Program-made: the position numbers and the translations under genes
Notes under the pieces: generated by a model
Seen by the model: only the letters and a program-made list of their open reading frames with translations
Told to the model about the DNA's origin: nothing
The model's database searches: none
Shown here: positions 21,721 to 33,200 of the stretch, piece after piece
Position numbering within the stretch: position 1 is the first letter of the stretch
How the letters are laid out: every line of letters begins with the position of its first letter
Assembly: GCA_021292105.1 (NCBI GenBank)
Contig: CM037860.1
Span: 10,930,698 to 10,994,697 of the forward strand
Reading direction: 5' to 3'
Source of the DNA: Anadara kagoshimensis
Taxonomy: Eukaryota; Mollusca; Bivalvia; Arcoida; Arcidae
DNA length: 64,000 bases

Positions 21721-22851
21721 TGTAGGGACCAAATAAGACTACCACATGGGCTCTCTTGGTAACTGTTGCATGGCACTATCATGCAGTGGATGAAATATTG
21801 GTTTCAATTTATTTCACAAAAACACAAACAGTATTAAAATACATCTCAATTTACATTACACATCATACACACTGCTTAGCTTTGGGTTGTACATGTTCAC
21901 ATTCATACTGACATTAAGCTTGGCAGTATATGGAGATTTTGTCATTTTTCATGATTTGAAATCTGGGTAAAAACAATAAAGGCAAATGGATAAATTATTA
22001 ACTTGAGTCATTGTGGTAGACTGTCTGAGATTACTGGGTGTATATTGTATATTTATCAGTTTATATAAAATGCTATTTGTTTGTCAAATATATATTTACT
22101 GCCATTTTATTGAACTGTATTTGAATGTCTGAAGTAAATATATTGTACCTTGACCATATTGTAAATAACTTCAGCATCTTTGTTCTTGTTCTGATAATTC
22201 TCATGATGGTTATCTAAGGGATACATTGTTGTGTTTTGTTTGTTGCCATGGGATACTTTGTTTTGTTTTGTTTGTTGCCATGCTAATTTGTAAGTGCATT
22301 TAATGTTAAGAAAAGCTCAAAATGAATGTATATACCCTCGCAATCTTCAGAATTAGGTTTATGAATACGATATTGCACCTTGATGTTTTTTAATTTTCTT
22401 CATTTTTTCAAATCAAGTAAATGCATACCTTTGGAATTATTGTTATGAAAAACATACTTAATGCTTTGCAATAATTTTATGGATTTAAGATATGCTTTGT
22501 ATTATTTCCTATCAAATTGCGTAGTAAATAACTATAAAATGAAATTTTATTCTCAAAAATGTTCTGACTATATTAATGTGTATATATATTGTTAGAATCT
22601 ATAAAGTTTCACAAATTTGTACCCTGGCTGTATTTATAACCGATTTGTAATCAAGTCTGCCTAAATGAATAAACAGCTACAATGTATTTGACCCTGCTTG
22701 AATAACCCACATGTATACAAGCTATTGATATGTCTGTATTTCAGATTATATATGAAATCCCTAAATATCTGCAACTTTTGTTATGATATCCAGAAATATG
22801 TGATATATGAAGTTTTTGTTTTCTATATATAGTATCCTAAAGGGTTTTCTT

Positions 22852-23175
22852 AGCTCACATGACCAAAAGGCCAATTGTTAAGTTAATGTCATAGTGCTGC
22901 ATATATTTGAAAGTTTAACATGGATTTTGTCTTTTCTTTCAAAAGAACTGGAAATAAATATCTCCAAGGCCATTGCGATTGAATTTTATTTGTTACATTG
23001 CTATTGCAATTTAAAGTAGATCCATGTTATTAAAAAGTGTTGGAAACCATTGCCAGGAACAATTAATGCTGTCATTGGTATTTTGGATATAACTGAAGAT
23101 GAAAACAGTATAATTATCTGGTAAGTTGGTATTATTATGTCCCAGGTGAGCAATACGATTCTTTTGGGCCTCTTA
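22852..23175 (-). mobile_element. Short Helentron/HINE-like element, minus orientation
   Basis: Left end TTAGCTCACATGACCAAAAG and right end GGTGAGCAATACGATTC then TTTGGGCCTCTTATT are the reverse-complement ends of the family seen in full at 33201-35956 (AACAAGAGGCCC...GGTGAGC). About 320 bp, no tandem array. Confidence 0.65.
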
Positions 23176-23420
23176 TTAATATTGGGAAACCATTGTATTT
23201 TCTAGTAGTGTAAATATTTATAATGATCTAGTTATTATTATAATTTTGTGGGAGATTTCTCTATAATATTGTTTGCCTCATTTTCATTCACAGTGGAATA
23301 AACATATTTTATTAATTTTCTGTATTTTGTTATTCTTCTGTGTATAATGAATTTATTGATGTTTTGCTAAGAAAGACATTGTGCACATATAGGTGTTTAC
23401 AACTTGTGTTTACTGTATCT

Positions 23421-23630
23421 GTAGCTGACAGTATTGTTAAGTGTGATGTCTCCGCGTCCAGGATGTATTTGATATCCCACAATTCCATGTTTCTTTCACT
23501 CTAAATTGGCAGGTAAAGTTACCTAACCGGAGGTGCTTACCCTTCCGGAGCACTTGGCATCACTTTCTTGATGGAAGTTCAAGAGTTTAACCTAATTTTT
23601 CAGTTCATAAGTTTTAACTTTGCTTTGGGA
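23421..23630 (+). mobile_element. RT-element tail (3' end) fragment
   Basis: Aligns with the sequence after the RT genes at 43005-43245 and 45000-45215: remains of the RT C-terminus (TCCGCGTCCAGGATGTA), then the tail with GGAGGTGCTTACCCTTCCGG, GCACTTGGCATCACTTTC and a CTTTGCTTTGGGATTGTGA end. The RT body is missing, as in a 5'-truncated insertion. Confidence 0.75.
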
Positions 23631-24275
23631 TTGTGATGTGGACATGGATTAGTATGTTTGTTTTTACTTTGATATGGGATTTTGATTTAGACATGGATTA
23701 ATATGTCTGTATTTACTTTGCTTTTGGATTATGATTTGGATATGGATTAGTATGTTTGTTTTTACTTTGCTATGGGATTGTGTTTTAGTTTGCTTTGGGA
23801 TTGTGATTTTGACATGGATTAGTATTTTTGTTTTTACTTTGCTATGGAATTGTGATTTGGACATTGATTAGTATGTTTGGTTTTACTTTGCTATGGGATT
23901 GTGATTTTGACATGGATTAGTATGTTTGGTTTTACTTTGCTATGGAATTGTGATTTGGACATTGATTAGTATGTTTGGTTTTACTTTGCTATGGGATTGT
24001 GATTTTGACATGGATTAGTATGTTTGGTTTTACTTTGCTATGGGATTGTGATTTTGACATGGATTATGTCTGTTTTTACTTTGCTATGGTATTGTGATTT
24101 TGACATGGATTAGTATGTTTGTTTTTACTTAGCTTTGGGATTGTGATTTTAACATGGATTAGTATGTTTGGTTTTACTTTGCTATGGGATTGTGATTTGG
24201 ACATGGATTAGTATGTTTGATTTTACTTTGCTATGGGATTGTGATTTGAACATGGATTAGTATGTTTGGTTTTTG
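23617..24275 (+). repeat. 49-bp minisatellite expanded from the RT-element tail
   Basis: About 13 units of TTTTACTTTGCTATGGGATT then GTGATTTTGACATGGATTAG and TATGTTTGG. The spacing of the AGTATGTTTG motif is 49 bp (23651, 23700, 23749, 23870). One interval is 72 bp because of an internal partial duplication. The unit equals the last bases of the RT-element tail found single-copy elsewhere (43195-43240). Confidence 0.9.
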
Positions 24276-24689
24276 ATGTTTCAGTATACTATAGAGTATA
24301 GAAGCTCAATAAGGAAGAATTCTATAGCGCATTAATGAATTTCCGGTAAAGTGAATTTGACACGAGACAAGTCACATTCATTGACCATTTTTACAATCTT
24401 GAATGAACATTGCCATAAAACACCAATACTGTGCTTTTAAATTAATATTATTTCCGTGATATAGAAGCCAAGTTTTACACTAGACCTTTTAAAAGGTCTC
24501 CCTGAAAAACATCAGCAGTTCCTTGGCTTCAAAGACCGGATTCTGTCACAAAGACGATTTTCTGTCACTCACACTGTCATGAAAACTACAAACGTTACCT
24601 CTAAGGGAAGTCTGAAGAATAATGCATTAAAATCTGGATTATAACCGATTATGAACTCACACTGCAAAAAGATACATTTCTACAACTTC

Positions 24690-25867
24690 AACTACAGACA
24701 GTTGCGTTTCCTTACTAAAGAAATCGGCACTAATCTTGCTTGATCTTTTATTCCTTCCAGAGAATCATACATGAACTTTGGAATGTGGTCTGAAAAGAAA
24801 ACAATGGTTTTTTTTTCATCCATATTTGACATAAATCCTTGAACACTGTAGAAAACAACCAAACAAACATCTCTTGTACGAAAACCTATACGGGTCACAT
24901 AAAAAATCGAAATACGTAGTAACGCATCTCAAATACGAAATCGATTTCGTAGTAGAAGAACTTGTTTTTACCTGAAAACATGCATTACAATTCAACAACC
25001 GGTAGAACTAATAATGCCACAAATGAAAATTATGGGGCCTTCGAAAGAGACCCTAAGCACCAAAGTTCCGTGTCACAGTAGGCGTGCCACGTTAAAAATC
25101 CTTCCCTCTCATTGCCCTGGGCACACTGCAAATGAATAAAAAGTGCAAGTTCACCTATAGCATGTATAGCTTGAGGCGTCTCGATATTAGTGAAATATTC
25201 ATGACTGGGAGGTAAACCCTATTCAATCAATCGATCCTATGAAGCAGTCGGGTAAAATGTACCGATCTCGAGATTCTTTCAAATAAATATCATAGTGATT
25301 AGTTTAGTGATGGTGTCAATTTTTGAATGTAATCATAAAATACATTCAAAATGGTATATGATTGTAATACAGGGATACCAACCTTCGGCAAGCGACCTGA
25401 CCTTTTGTTTTAATTTTGCACCTGGATCTGCTCGAGTAGGATTTGGAAGTGAACGAGAAAACTGACTATCTGGATAATAAAGCCACGAAGAGCATGCGTA
25501 ACACTGAAAAAAAGAAAGTCTAGTATTACGAATTATGGTCATGGTTAACATCTTCCATATACAAAAATAACACTCAAATAGCAGTTTTTACACTTCAATA
25601 TAGTATACTACTTCCTTTTAGAAATGAAGCTTCTGCAATGATTTTTAATATCAAGAACGCAAAATAAAAATCTGTCAAATAAACATTTGAAATTACCAGG
25701 GAAAGATGACCGAGATGTTCTTTTAAGAGTGTAAATGCATTAAAACAAGCGTTTAGACGTACAGTACAGACCTGTCGGAAGTTGAAACACTGATCTAACG
25801 AAAATGAGTCGAAATACGACTGTCGAGTGGCCGATATATGGATAGATAGTGAATGAAAAGTTTCCAA
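24690..25867 (-). other. Possible minus-strand exon cluster, unidentified
   Basis: Three minus-strand segments begin after good acceptors: TTTCTTTTTTTCAG/TGTTACGCATGC at about 25508 (reads CYACSSWLYYPDSQFSRSL...), TGCATGTTTTCAG/GTAAAAAC at about 24977 (VKTSSSTTKSISYLRCV...), and TTGTTTTCTTTTCAG/ACCACATTCC at about 24794 (one frame gives HIPKFMYDSLEGIKDQARL..., stop near 24702). A donor-like CGACAG/GTCTGT lies near 25770. Local GC is higher than around it. A CYAC start could suggest a Ly6-type exon, but the phases do not give one convincing protein. A SINE fragment sits in the presumed intron. Could be chance. Confidence 0.25.
25034..25236 (+). mobile_element. 5'-truncated SINE
   Basis: Lacks the tRNA head. 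The body CTCATTGCCCTGGGCACACTG and the tail GTCTCGATATTAGTGAAATA, TTCATGACTGGGAGG and TATTCAATCAATC match the SINE at 16917-17254. Confidence 0.75.
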
Positions 25868-25939
25868 GAGATAGATATATACAGCTGGTATCGAGTAGCT
25901 GTCGAGATACGGCTAAAGACCGGGGACCGAAATGTCCTA

Positions 25940-27080
25940 CCGACTTATTATCTTAATGTTAAACTTTAGACAGATCTGTACTGTACTTGTTGATATCATG
26001 GGAGACAATCGTGATGCATTTGTATCGCGATGATTGCTCCAAACCTAAAGAAGTCACACTTGTAGTTTAATACTCAAATAATAAAACTGATTGAATGTTG
26101 GACTAGAAGTTAACGTTCTAATTTGCTTTAATTGTTAACAATCAAAAGTCGACATTGATCTCATTATCGCCTATAATTTAGAATGTAAATGAAATCCAAT
26201 TATAACCATAAAGCGAATGACATATCTATTAAATTTTTTATAGCTGAAGACCCACGATAGAAAGATCAATAATTTCCTTTTTGTATAATGGCCTTTCCTT
26301 AATTTTAAATATATATGTCGCACATGAACCACAAAGCTATTATAAAAATGATTTATTAATCGACAAAAATGGAGTCAGATTTCTCATCAGTATATACAAA
26401 GTAGTATGCAATTTAATGTAAATTACACGAAAAATGTCCAAAAGTTTTAAATAAAACTATTTAAAACAGTAAATCTATTAAAAATAACTTTTTAAAACAA
26501 GTAATATATAATTTGCGAGAAATCCCGCATTCTATTTTAAAATTGACACTTTTTCAGAAACGTGTCAAGCAGTTTTATCCAGTATAAATGAGGGGAAAAT
26601 TTAAATATCATAATTATCTTACATGAATACGTATTGTTTCAAAAGCATACGTATTCAAGGAAATGAATGCTACAGAAAATATTTTGTAAGAAATTCATAT
26701 GTTCGAAAAAAATCTATGAATTATTTTGAAACATATATCACGATCCACATTTTCCGCCACACCAACAAAGTACAGTGGATGTTTCTAAGAATCAGGGATA
26801 ACTCCTGATACTGACATCTTGTGAATCAACTCGATGGGGTTTGCTGATTATTTTGGTCTCTTATTCCACACTAAAGAACAAATAAAATGCAGCAAAGACG
26901 GGGCTCCGTGTCCACAAAGAGAATACAAACGTTATGATAATTACTAGTAATACATTAACACAAGTAGATATAGACAATAAACAACGTTATTTGTATATTT
27001 TTGGAGTGTTGTTAACCATCTGTATTGGACGGGAGATGGCGATGTAAAAACTTACACTGCTTTTAATATGTCAATTTATA
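25940..27080. other. AT-rich intergenic DNA, nothing recognised
   Basis: Both strands were read. The short frames (for example around 26623-26808) have no family resemblance and no exon-like borders. Confidence 0.4.
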
Positions 27081-27085
27081 ACCAA

Positions 27086-27230
27086 CATACCAATCCATGT
27101 CTAAAACACAATTCCAAAGCAACGTTAAAGCGTTGCAGTTGGCAAAATACATGTAGGTTATTACGTTAAATTAACCAAGGAAGTGAGACCGGGTGCTCCG
27201 GGAGGGTATGAGATCTTAGTGCTTCAAAAT
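27086..27230 (-). mobile_element. RT-element tail fragment, minus orientation
   Basis: ACATACCAATCCATGTCTAA, then CCAAAGCAACG and GGAAGTGAGACCGGGTGCTC match the reverse complement of the tail at 43100-43240. Confidence 0.65.
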
Positions 27231-27704
27231 TCAGCTTTTTATTTGAGACGCTAAAAGTGGCGCATTTGTTTTCACTACTAGTATTGCATACTACCATTGC
27301 GGCCAGGCTTCGGACCTGTTAGAACACATTGACGTTTCTGAGATTCTCTTGTTGTTCTTCCTTTCCATGATGGCCAGTTTTAAGACTGTAAATATAAAAT
27401 ACAAACCTTTTGTAACTGATAAACATGTATACGTCAATTAATCATGTTTCGTAATCGTTGTAAAACAGATAAAGCTTTTTATTTTGTGAAACAAACCGTC
27501 ATGTCTGTTATAATTGAATAGATAACGCATCGACTGATTAGAGGAGCGACCACATAAGGGTGGTTAGCATGTATCATTTGTATTATGTTAAGTAAATATA
27601 TCTTTATGCCGATAATAGTTCTTATTTTCTCTTATGTGAAGCCCACCAAATTTTAATGGTACATTCTGCAAAATTATTTTTTCTTCTCTTCATTGAAATT
27701 CATG

Positions 27705-27899
27705 GTTCTTTCGGATGGGAACTTAAAATAGACGATGACCTGTGTTACGATAGGCATGACACGATAAAGAGCCCTGTTGTATAATATAATCAGAGCAATG
27801 CACAGACAAAATATCTGCACCTTCGCCTAAAACGGGCGATGTCTATATAACCAATTCTTGATTGTGACGTTAAACACAATTACTCAATTCAACTATTCT
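27705..27899 (+). mobile_element. Diverged SINE fragment
   Basis: The order of blocks (AGAGCAATGCACAGACAAAA, ATATCTGCACCTTCGCC, GGGCGATGTCTATATAACC, TTCTTGATTGTGACGTTAAA, ATTACTCAATTCAAC) follows the 3' body of the SINE at 16917-17254 with many substitutions. The head is lost. Confidence 0.5.
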
Positions 27900-28028
27900 C
27901 TTTGCTTGAAATAAGCAAATAGAAGATATCAAATCGACCGATTAGCTGAACATAACACAATACAAAGAAGAACAAGTATTTTTCAAGTCCATCATATGAA
28001 AATTGCAATGTCAATAAAATCTTACAAG

Positions 28029-28255
28029 TACCATGATGATGGATATTGCCTTTTACATTTCAATGCTTAATTAAATTTTTCGATTTCGGACTCTCGTTTT
28101 CTATAAACCATTACCATTATTTTCGATCGAAAACTCTCAATTACGTATACCATGACTATTACTAGTATTGCCTTTTATGTTCATAATGTGCACGTATATT
28201 GCTTAATCAAATTTGGACGATTTGGGTTCTTGTTTTCGATATCTAAAAGCTTCGA
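28029..28255 (+). repeat. Short local duplication, two diverged copies
   Basis: 28029-28110 and 28149-28255 share ACCATGA...TATTGCCTTTTA, then GCTTAATTAAATTTTTCGAT versus GCTTAATCAAATTTGGACGA, then CTCGTTTTC/CTTGTTTTC. Function unknown. Confidence 0.4.
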
Positions 28256-29089
28256 CCTACATATGACAATAACATGGTTTATATTAACTGATCATCGATT
28301 AAGTCGATTCCAGACAAATCAAAAGCTTAGACCATATTATAGCGCCAATACAGTTCTTTGTTTAGGATTTAAGTAACTGTCATTCTTAATCTAGATTTTG
28401 TTTCCTTAAGTGGAATGAACATATTTTTTGTGTCGTGGTAATATTGTAAGCCAGATGGATAACTTCTAATATGAGTTTAATTAACCTACCAAAGTAAGCC
28501 ATATGAAGACAGATTAAAGTAACAAATCAGTAAAATAAGATGTCGTAGAATCGTGTTTTCTGTGAAAAAATGACACGATCTTATCATGAGTGTCAACGTA
28601 GGAAATACCATGACAACATTATTGGGTTATCAAGTTTTAATTGTCGATGGTATCATCATTAAATTCAAGGAAAATTAAATCTGATTGAGATGAAAGTCAA
28701 GTGTCAAACAACTATAATGGGCCTTTCTTAAAACACTTGAACATGTTTGGTCAAGTACTTAGTCTGATATTTGTTTCATTAAATGAATGCTACAAATCAA
28801 TTTTTCTGTCATACGCTTCTCTAGTAGTAGTATAATACATAGAGCCTGCGATATTCTTTGCTCCCTACAGGTCGCCGTAAGTGTAAACTAATACAGAACA
28901 GACCAGGTACACATAAACTTGTGTTGTTATAAATCCTTGAAATAACTAGGAAAAATGGTCACATCGTATATAGCTGAATAAATATTGATGCGATGTAAAA
29001 TAACATTCAATTAACAAAAAAAACTGTTTTTCTATGTATCTTGAACAGAAACATTTCAATTATATTTGCCTTTTCGTATAATCCTCCTC

Positions 29090-29287
29090 TCAAATAGAAT
29101 TTTGACCAATATGTTTTTGCCCGCACGAAAAAGACTTAACAATCATGCGGGGTTCGTCTTCGTCAACTTTAAGACATAACTTTCGATTTGCGGATATCTT
29201 GTTAAAATTATTACAAATAAAACGTATTTGCATTTTAGACATAGGGATAACGAAATTACGGTGTTGGACATATGACCCCAAAAATCT
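29090..29287 (-). other. Exon-like segment, minus strand, unidentified
   Basis: An acceptor AAATTGTTTTCAG is followed by an open frame of 65 codons reading RFLGSYVQHRNFVIPMSKMQ, later RKLCLKVDEDEPRMIVKSFS and a TGA stop. Spaced cysteines (FICNN, LCLK, SFSCG) could suit a small secreted domain, but no family is recognised. No partner exon was found. Confidence 0.25.
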
Positions 29288-29445
29288 CTGAAAACAATTT
29301 GAACACATTTAGTAAATGTGATAGAGGCAGGTAATTGATATATAATATTGTCTAATGATAACTTGGAAGAAAACCAAATCAATAATTAATCAAAAAGCTG
29401 ACAGATATAGCCGCAAGTATAATTCCTTATTTTTCTGCTTCAGAT

Positions 29446-29567
29446 GGTTGTATAGTATAAAATTTCGCGAATACATGGTTCGAGATCATTATCGAAACAT
29501 TCCAAAATTTGAAAAAATTCACGACATCAAGTGGCATCAACACCTTACAAGCGTTATGAAGTGCTAA
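29446..29567 (+). other. Exon-like segment, plus strand, unidentified
   Basis: A strong acceptor TTATTTTTCTGCTTCAG is followed by an open frame (WLYSIKFREYMVRDHYRNIP, then KFEKIHDIKWHQHLTSVMKC) to a TAA stop. It would be a short terminal exon. No upstream exon or family is recognised. It could be a decayed fragment. Confidence 0.22.
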
Positions 29568-29579
29568 GCTTGGTAAATA

Positions 29580-30300
29580 ATTAAAATTTTATTGGATAGA
29601 TTTAAGCAAACGGAACAGAGACTAATAAGATTTTACATTAGTGTATGAGTTAACAGGGGGACTGGTTGTAAGTATGACAGTCCAATGTCGACAGATCAAA
29701 GGGAAGTTAGGTTGACAGGTCGAGAGGTTTGTAAATAACAAAGTATGGTCTTGGTCAGGTAAATGGTGTAAGGTGCATGGTAATTATAAAAAACAAAGGT
29801 AACGACTAAAACAAAATAAAAATTTACAAAAGTTGAAAACGTTAACTTCCTCCATAGATACGGGATCTGGTGCCGTCTCCTGTTTAGCTAGCTACAACTA
29901 CGACGAGTGTTATCAAAATTAAGAATAAATTGATCACTATGAGACGTAAAAACTTAATGTGGTTTCTCTACGTTTGTATATCCTTTTTATTGAAAGCATT
30001 AAAGGCATAAAATATGACAAAATTACTAATCAAATAATTCCTTAAAGAAACGTTGGCCTTAGTTTTTCTGGAAAGTAGGTTCAAATGGCCATAGTCATAT
30101 AGCAATCGGAAGATAATTTGTGTTAATTCACACTTGAACCAGTTGTATGAATATTATGACAACAACAAAGTAATTGAAGTCCTGCAAGTAATTCCAGGCA
30201 ATCACAGTCATGATGAACCGACGGAGAAATTGTTAACAGATAAACGCAATCTATATTAACATTCATTTGAAGCCTGAAAGTGTGATTTGAAAACCCACAG
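29580..30300. repeat. Segmental duplicate A (partner at 35957-36780)
   Basis: Shares in order with 35957-36780: AACAGAGACTAATAAGA/AACAGAGGCTGATAGGA, an RT-tail piece with CTGGTGC and CTCCTGTTTAGC, then CTACGTTTGTATATCC, TTTTATTGAAAGCAT, AATCAAATAATTCC, and CAACAACAAAGTAAT. The copies are diverged. Confidence 0.7.
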
Positions 30301-33195
30301 GAAGATTGTTAATTATAATTTGTCCTTATTATCGTTTTTTGTTGTTGTTATCTTTTAAAAATATATCTGTATATTTTTATTTTTGTTTGTTTTTTTTTAT
30401 TTGTAAGTGTTTGTTTGATACTGAATTTATCAAGAATCTTTTGCATTGGATCAATAAAATTTCACACACAAATTTGTTTGAAATGATACTGTTGTATACA
30501 TTTGATCTTTAACAGCTACGGATAGACGTTACAAACAGATTCGTTCGATACGGTTCTTTTGTGTCTGTGCTTAATTCAGTTCTGATGATGGAACATTGAC
30601 ATATACCACTTCTATTATTGCTTAGTCTTGTTATTAACACTTTGCAAGCTTAGATAACAAATGCTTTTTTGTGTTCATATTTATAACATATACCTTTTAA
30701 AAATCAAATTTAAAACAACTGTACTTGGAGTTCTTTAATCTAACCAGAATTATCCACTAAGTGCGAACAATATCTACCATAGCGTATTAACTGTGAAATA
30801 AATGCACCATCCCCAGGAAAACAGGCGTATGGCCGTACTTCTAGCGCGTACAAGTTCTTTTAGCTCCCAACCACGTGTCTTATTTCATTATAAATATAAC
30901 TTCCTTGAATTGTCTCCAGCAATGCTCGCACGGAGATAACTGTTTGAGTTAAGTTGTACCAAAATCGGTGTGAGAAAGAAATATGCCTTTTGGAGTTCAA
31001 ATTTATAGAACATTGAATTGTGTATTGTATCAAAAACAAAAGATTAACAATTCAAAGGGAGAAATTGTTAATAGTTATACGTCATCTACTGAATCATTCA
31101 TTTAAAACCAGAAAGTGTGATTTTAAAATCCATAGTAACTGTTATAATAATTTGTAATTTTTATCATTTTTTCCTTGGGGTTTTAATTTTTTCTTATTTA
31201 TTATTATGTTTTCGTTCTTTTATGCAAGAAGATTTTATAATCTTAAGAAATGAGATTCTTTTTTGTTATAGATGCAAGTACATGTATAAAAACAATGGCC
31301 AGTCAAAATTGCATTACGGCGAAGCCGTTCATGTGTAATTTGTTCTAGCCACTGTTATTCATACTTGCATCGATAACGAAAAAAGGAATTTAATTTTTTA
31401 AATTTACAATCTTCAATTTCAAAAATACGCAATATTTTAAGTGTATTTTGAAATATTTAATTTTGATTCTGCCTGGACACCCACCGTCGGAAAATGGTAG
31501 CGTCCACATGGATAAACGATAACAAATATAGTTCTTCTACTTACCATAAGTTTAAATTATACTAATCCAACAAAATCAAAATTCCATGTTAAAATCAAAA
31601 TTACGACGATTAACTGTTGCAAATTATAACATTGTATTTTACAGCAAAAAGATGAAAATAAAACGGAGCGTCAGAAGGAATTTTAGAATTATCGTGTATC
31701 CAAAAGCGATGATTTGGCGTACCACGTTATAACGTACATTTTTTGGTGTCAATTGTTATCTATAACACTATGGCATACAATTGCACAAAATGTAGAAGAA
31801 GGAGAAACAATTGTAAATATTACGATTGTTAATATGTGTAATAGTATGTTTTATATGACTTCCTTGGTTCTGCGATTGACTCGATTCAGTTCTGATGATG
31901 GAACATTGGCACATACCACTTTCATTATTTATTAGTCTTTTCGATACCACCTTATAAGATTAGATAACAAATACATTTAATGTGTTCATATTTATAATGA
32001 AAAACAAACATACTTATCCATGTCCGAATCACAATTCAGAAGTAAAGTAAAAACTTTGGAACTGATAAGTCGGGTTGTACACGTGAACTTCCACCAAGGA
32101 AGTACATCATGGTGCTCCGGAAGGCTAAGTACCTCCTGTTTAGCTAGCTACACCCGCCACGTGTGTTATCAAAATTATGTGAAAGGAACATCGAACTATG
32201 GGACATCAATATATATCAAGAGAAATTACATACATTTTAAAGAATAAAAACAACTGTACTTGGAGTTCTTTGTCATAGGCAGAATTTCTTTAAAATCGCA
32301 AGTGTTTTAAAATTGACCTGTTATAAAAAAAATCAAAAACAATTATACCAGTCTATGTCACAATTACAATACCCAAGCAAAGAAAAACTATGAAAAAATT
32401 GCAAACAAAGTTTATCACAAGAGTATCAACGACCATAGAACCCTTTGAGGGCCTTGATAATCCATGGCTTGAAATTACCCTTGCGACAACGATTTATGCA
32501 TATGTAGCTTGCTTCGTTGTATAAAGTCAACTTAGTTAGGTCATGATGTACAAAAACGTATTAACTGTGAAACAACAAAAATACATCAACCCCAGGAAAC
32601 ACAAGTGTATTGATGTATGTCTAGGTGCAAGGTCATTTAGCTCGTAAACACGTGTCTTGTCCCATTATGAACATAATAACTACCATGGATTGTTTCCAAC
32701 ATCGCTCTTAGGGAGAGATATGATATCTGTGTAAAAGTTTAGTTGTACTTAATTCGGTGCGAGACATAAAGCTGCCTTCTGGAGTTAATTATACTGTATT
32801 GTATCAAAAACAAAAGATTAACAATTCAAATTGAAAAATGGTAATAGACACACACTATCTATATATCATTCTCTTGAAGCCTGAAAGTGTGATTTGAAAA
32901 CCCATAGGAAGACTATTCATCATGATATGCCCTTATTATCGGTTTTCTGGGTTTTTAAATATTGCTTTTCCGTTATTTATCATTTGTAAGTAATTGTTTG
33001 ATAATGACTTTATGTATTGCAATTATTCATTGAAAATTCACGCACCAATTTGTTTAAATGATATTGTTGTGTACATTTTATCTTTTACTGCTGCGAATAG
33101 GCGAATAGACTTGTTCAATATATTTTGTTTTTTCTGTGCCCGTTTTAGATCTGATGATGGAACATTTAAATATACCACTTATATAATTGCTTAGT
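30270..33195 (-). mobile_element. Tandem decayed copies of the RT element, minus orientation
   Basis: Successive blocks run in one order: RT tail (32010-32250: TACTTATCCATGTCCGAATC, GTGCTCCGG, GCTAGCTACACCCGCCACG), antisense remains of the RT end (30780-30860 and 32555-32650, with GTATTAACTGTGAAA, the complement of codons SQLIRY), GAAAGTGTGATTTGAAAACC (30275, 31110, 32880), TTCTGATGATGGAACATT (30575, 31890, 33150) and AGATAACAAATACATTT. At least three units are recognisable. No frame is intact. Confidence 0.65.
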
Positions 33196-33200
33196 ATGGT

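Larger units (their letters stand above)
19062..22680 (+). other. Probable 3' UTR and downstream flank of TM9SF4
   Basis: No coding exon follows the stop. AATAAA signals occur at 20587, 21132 and 22669, so the 3' UTR could be about 1.5, 2.1 or 3.6 kb; the sequence alone cannot decide. The stretch holds a 48-bp minisatellite near its start and a dispersed-repeat fragment near 21465-21720. Otherwise it is AT-rich and unremarkable. Confidence 0.5.

Noticed and set aside
24692-24898. Single 68-codon minus-strand gene
   Set aside because: The part upstream of the acceptor looks intronic; only the part after TTTTCAG could be exonic, so it is listed as a low-confidence exon cluster instead.
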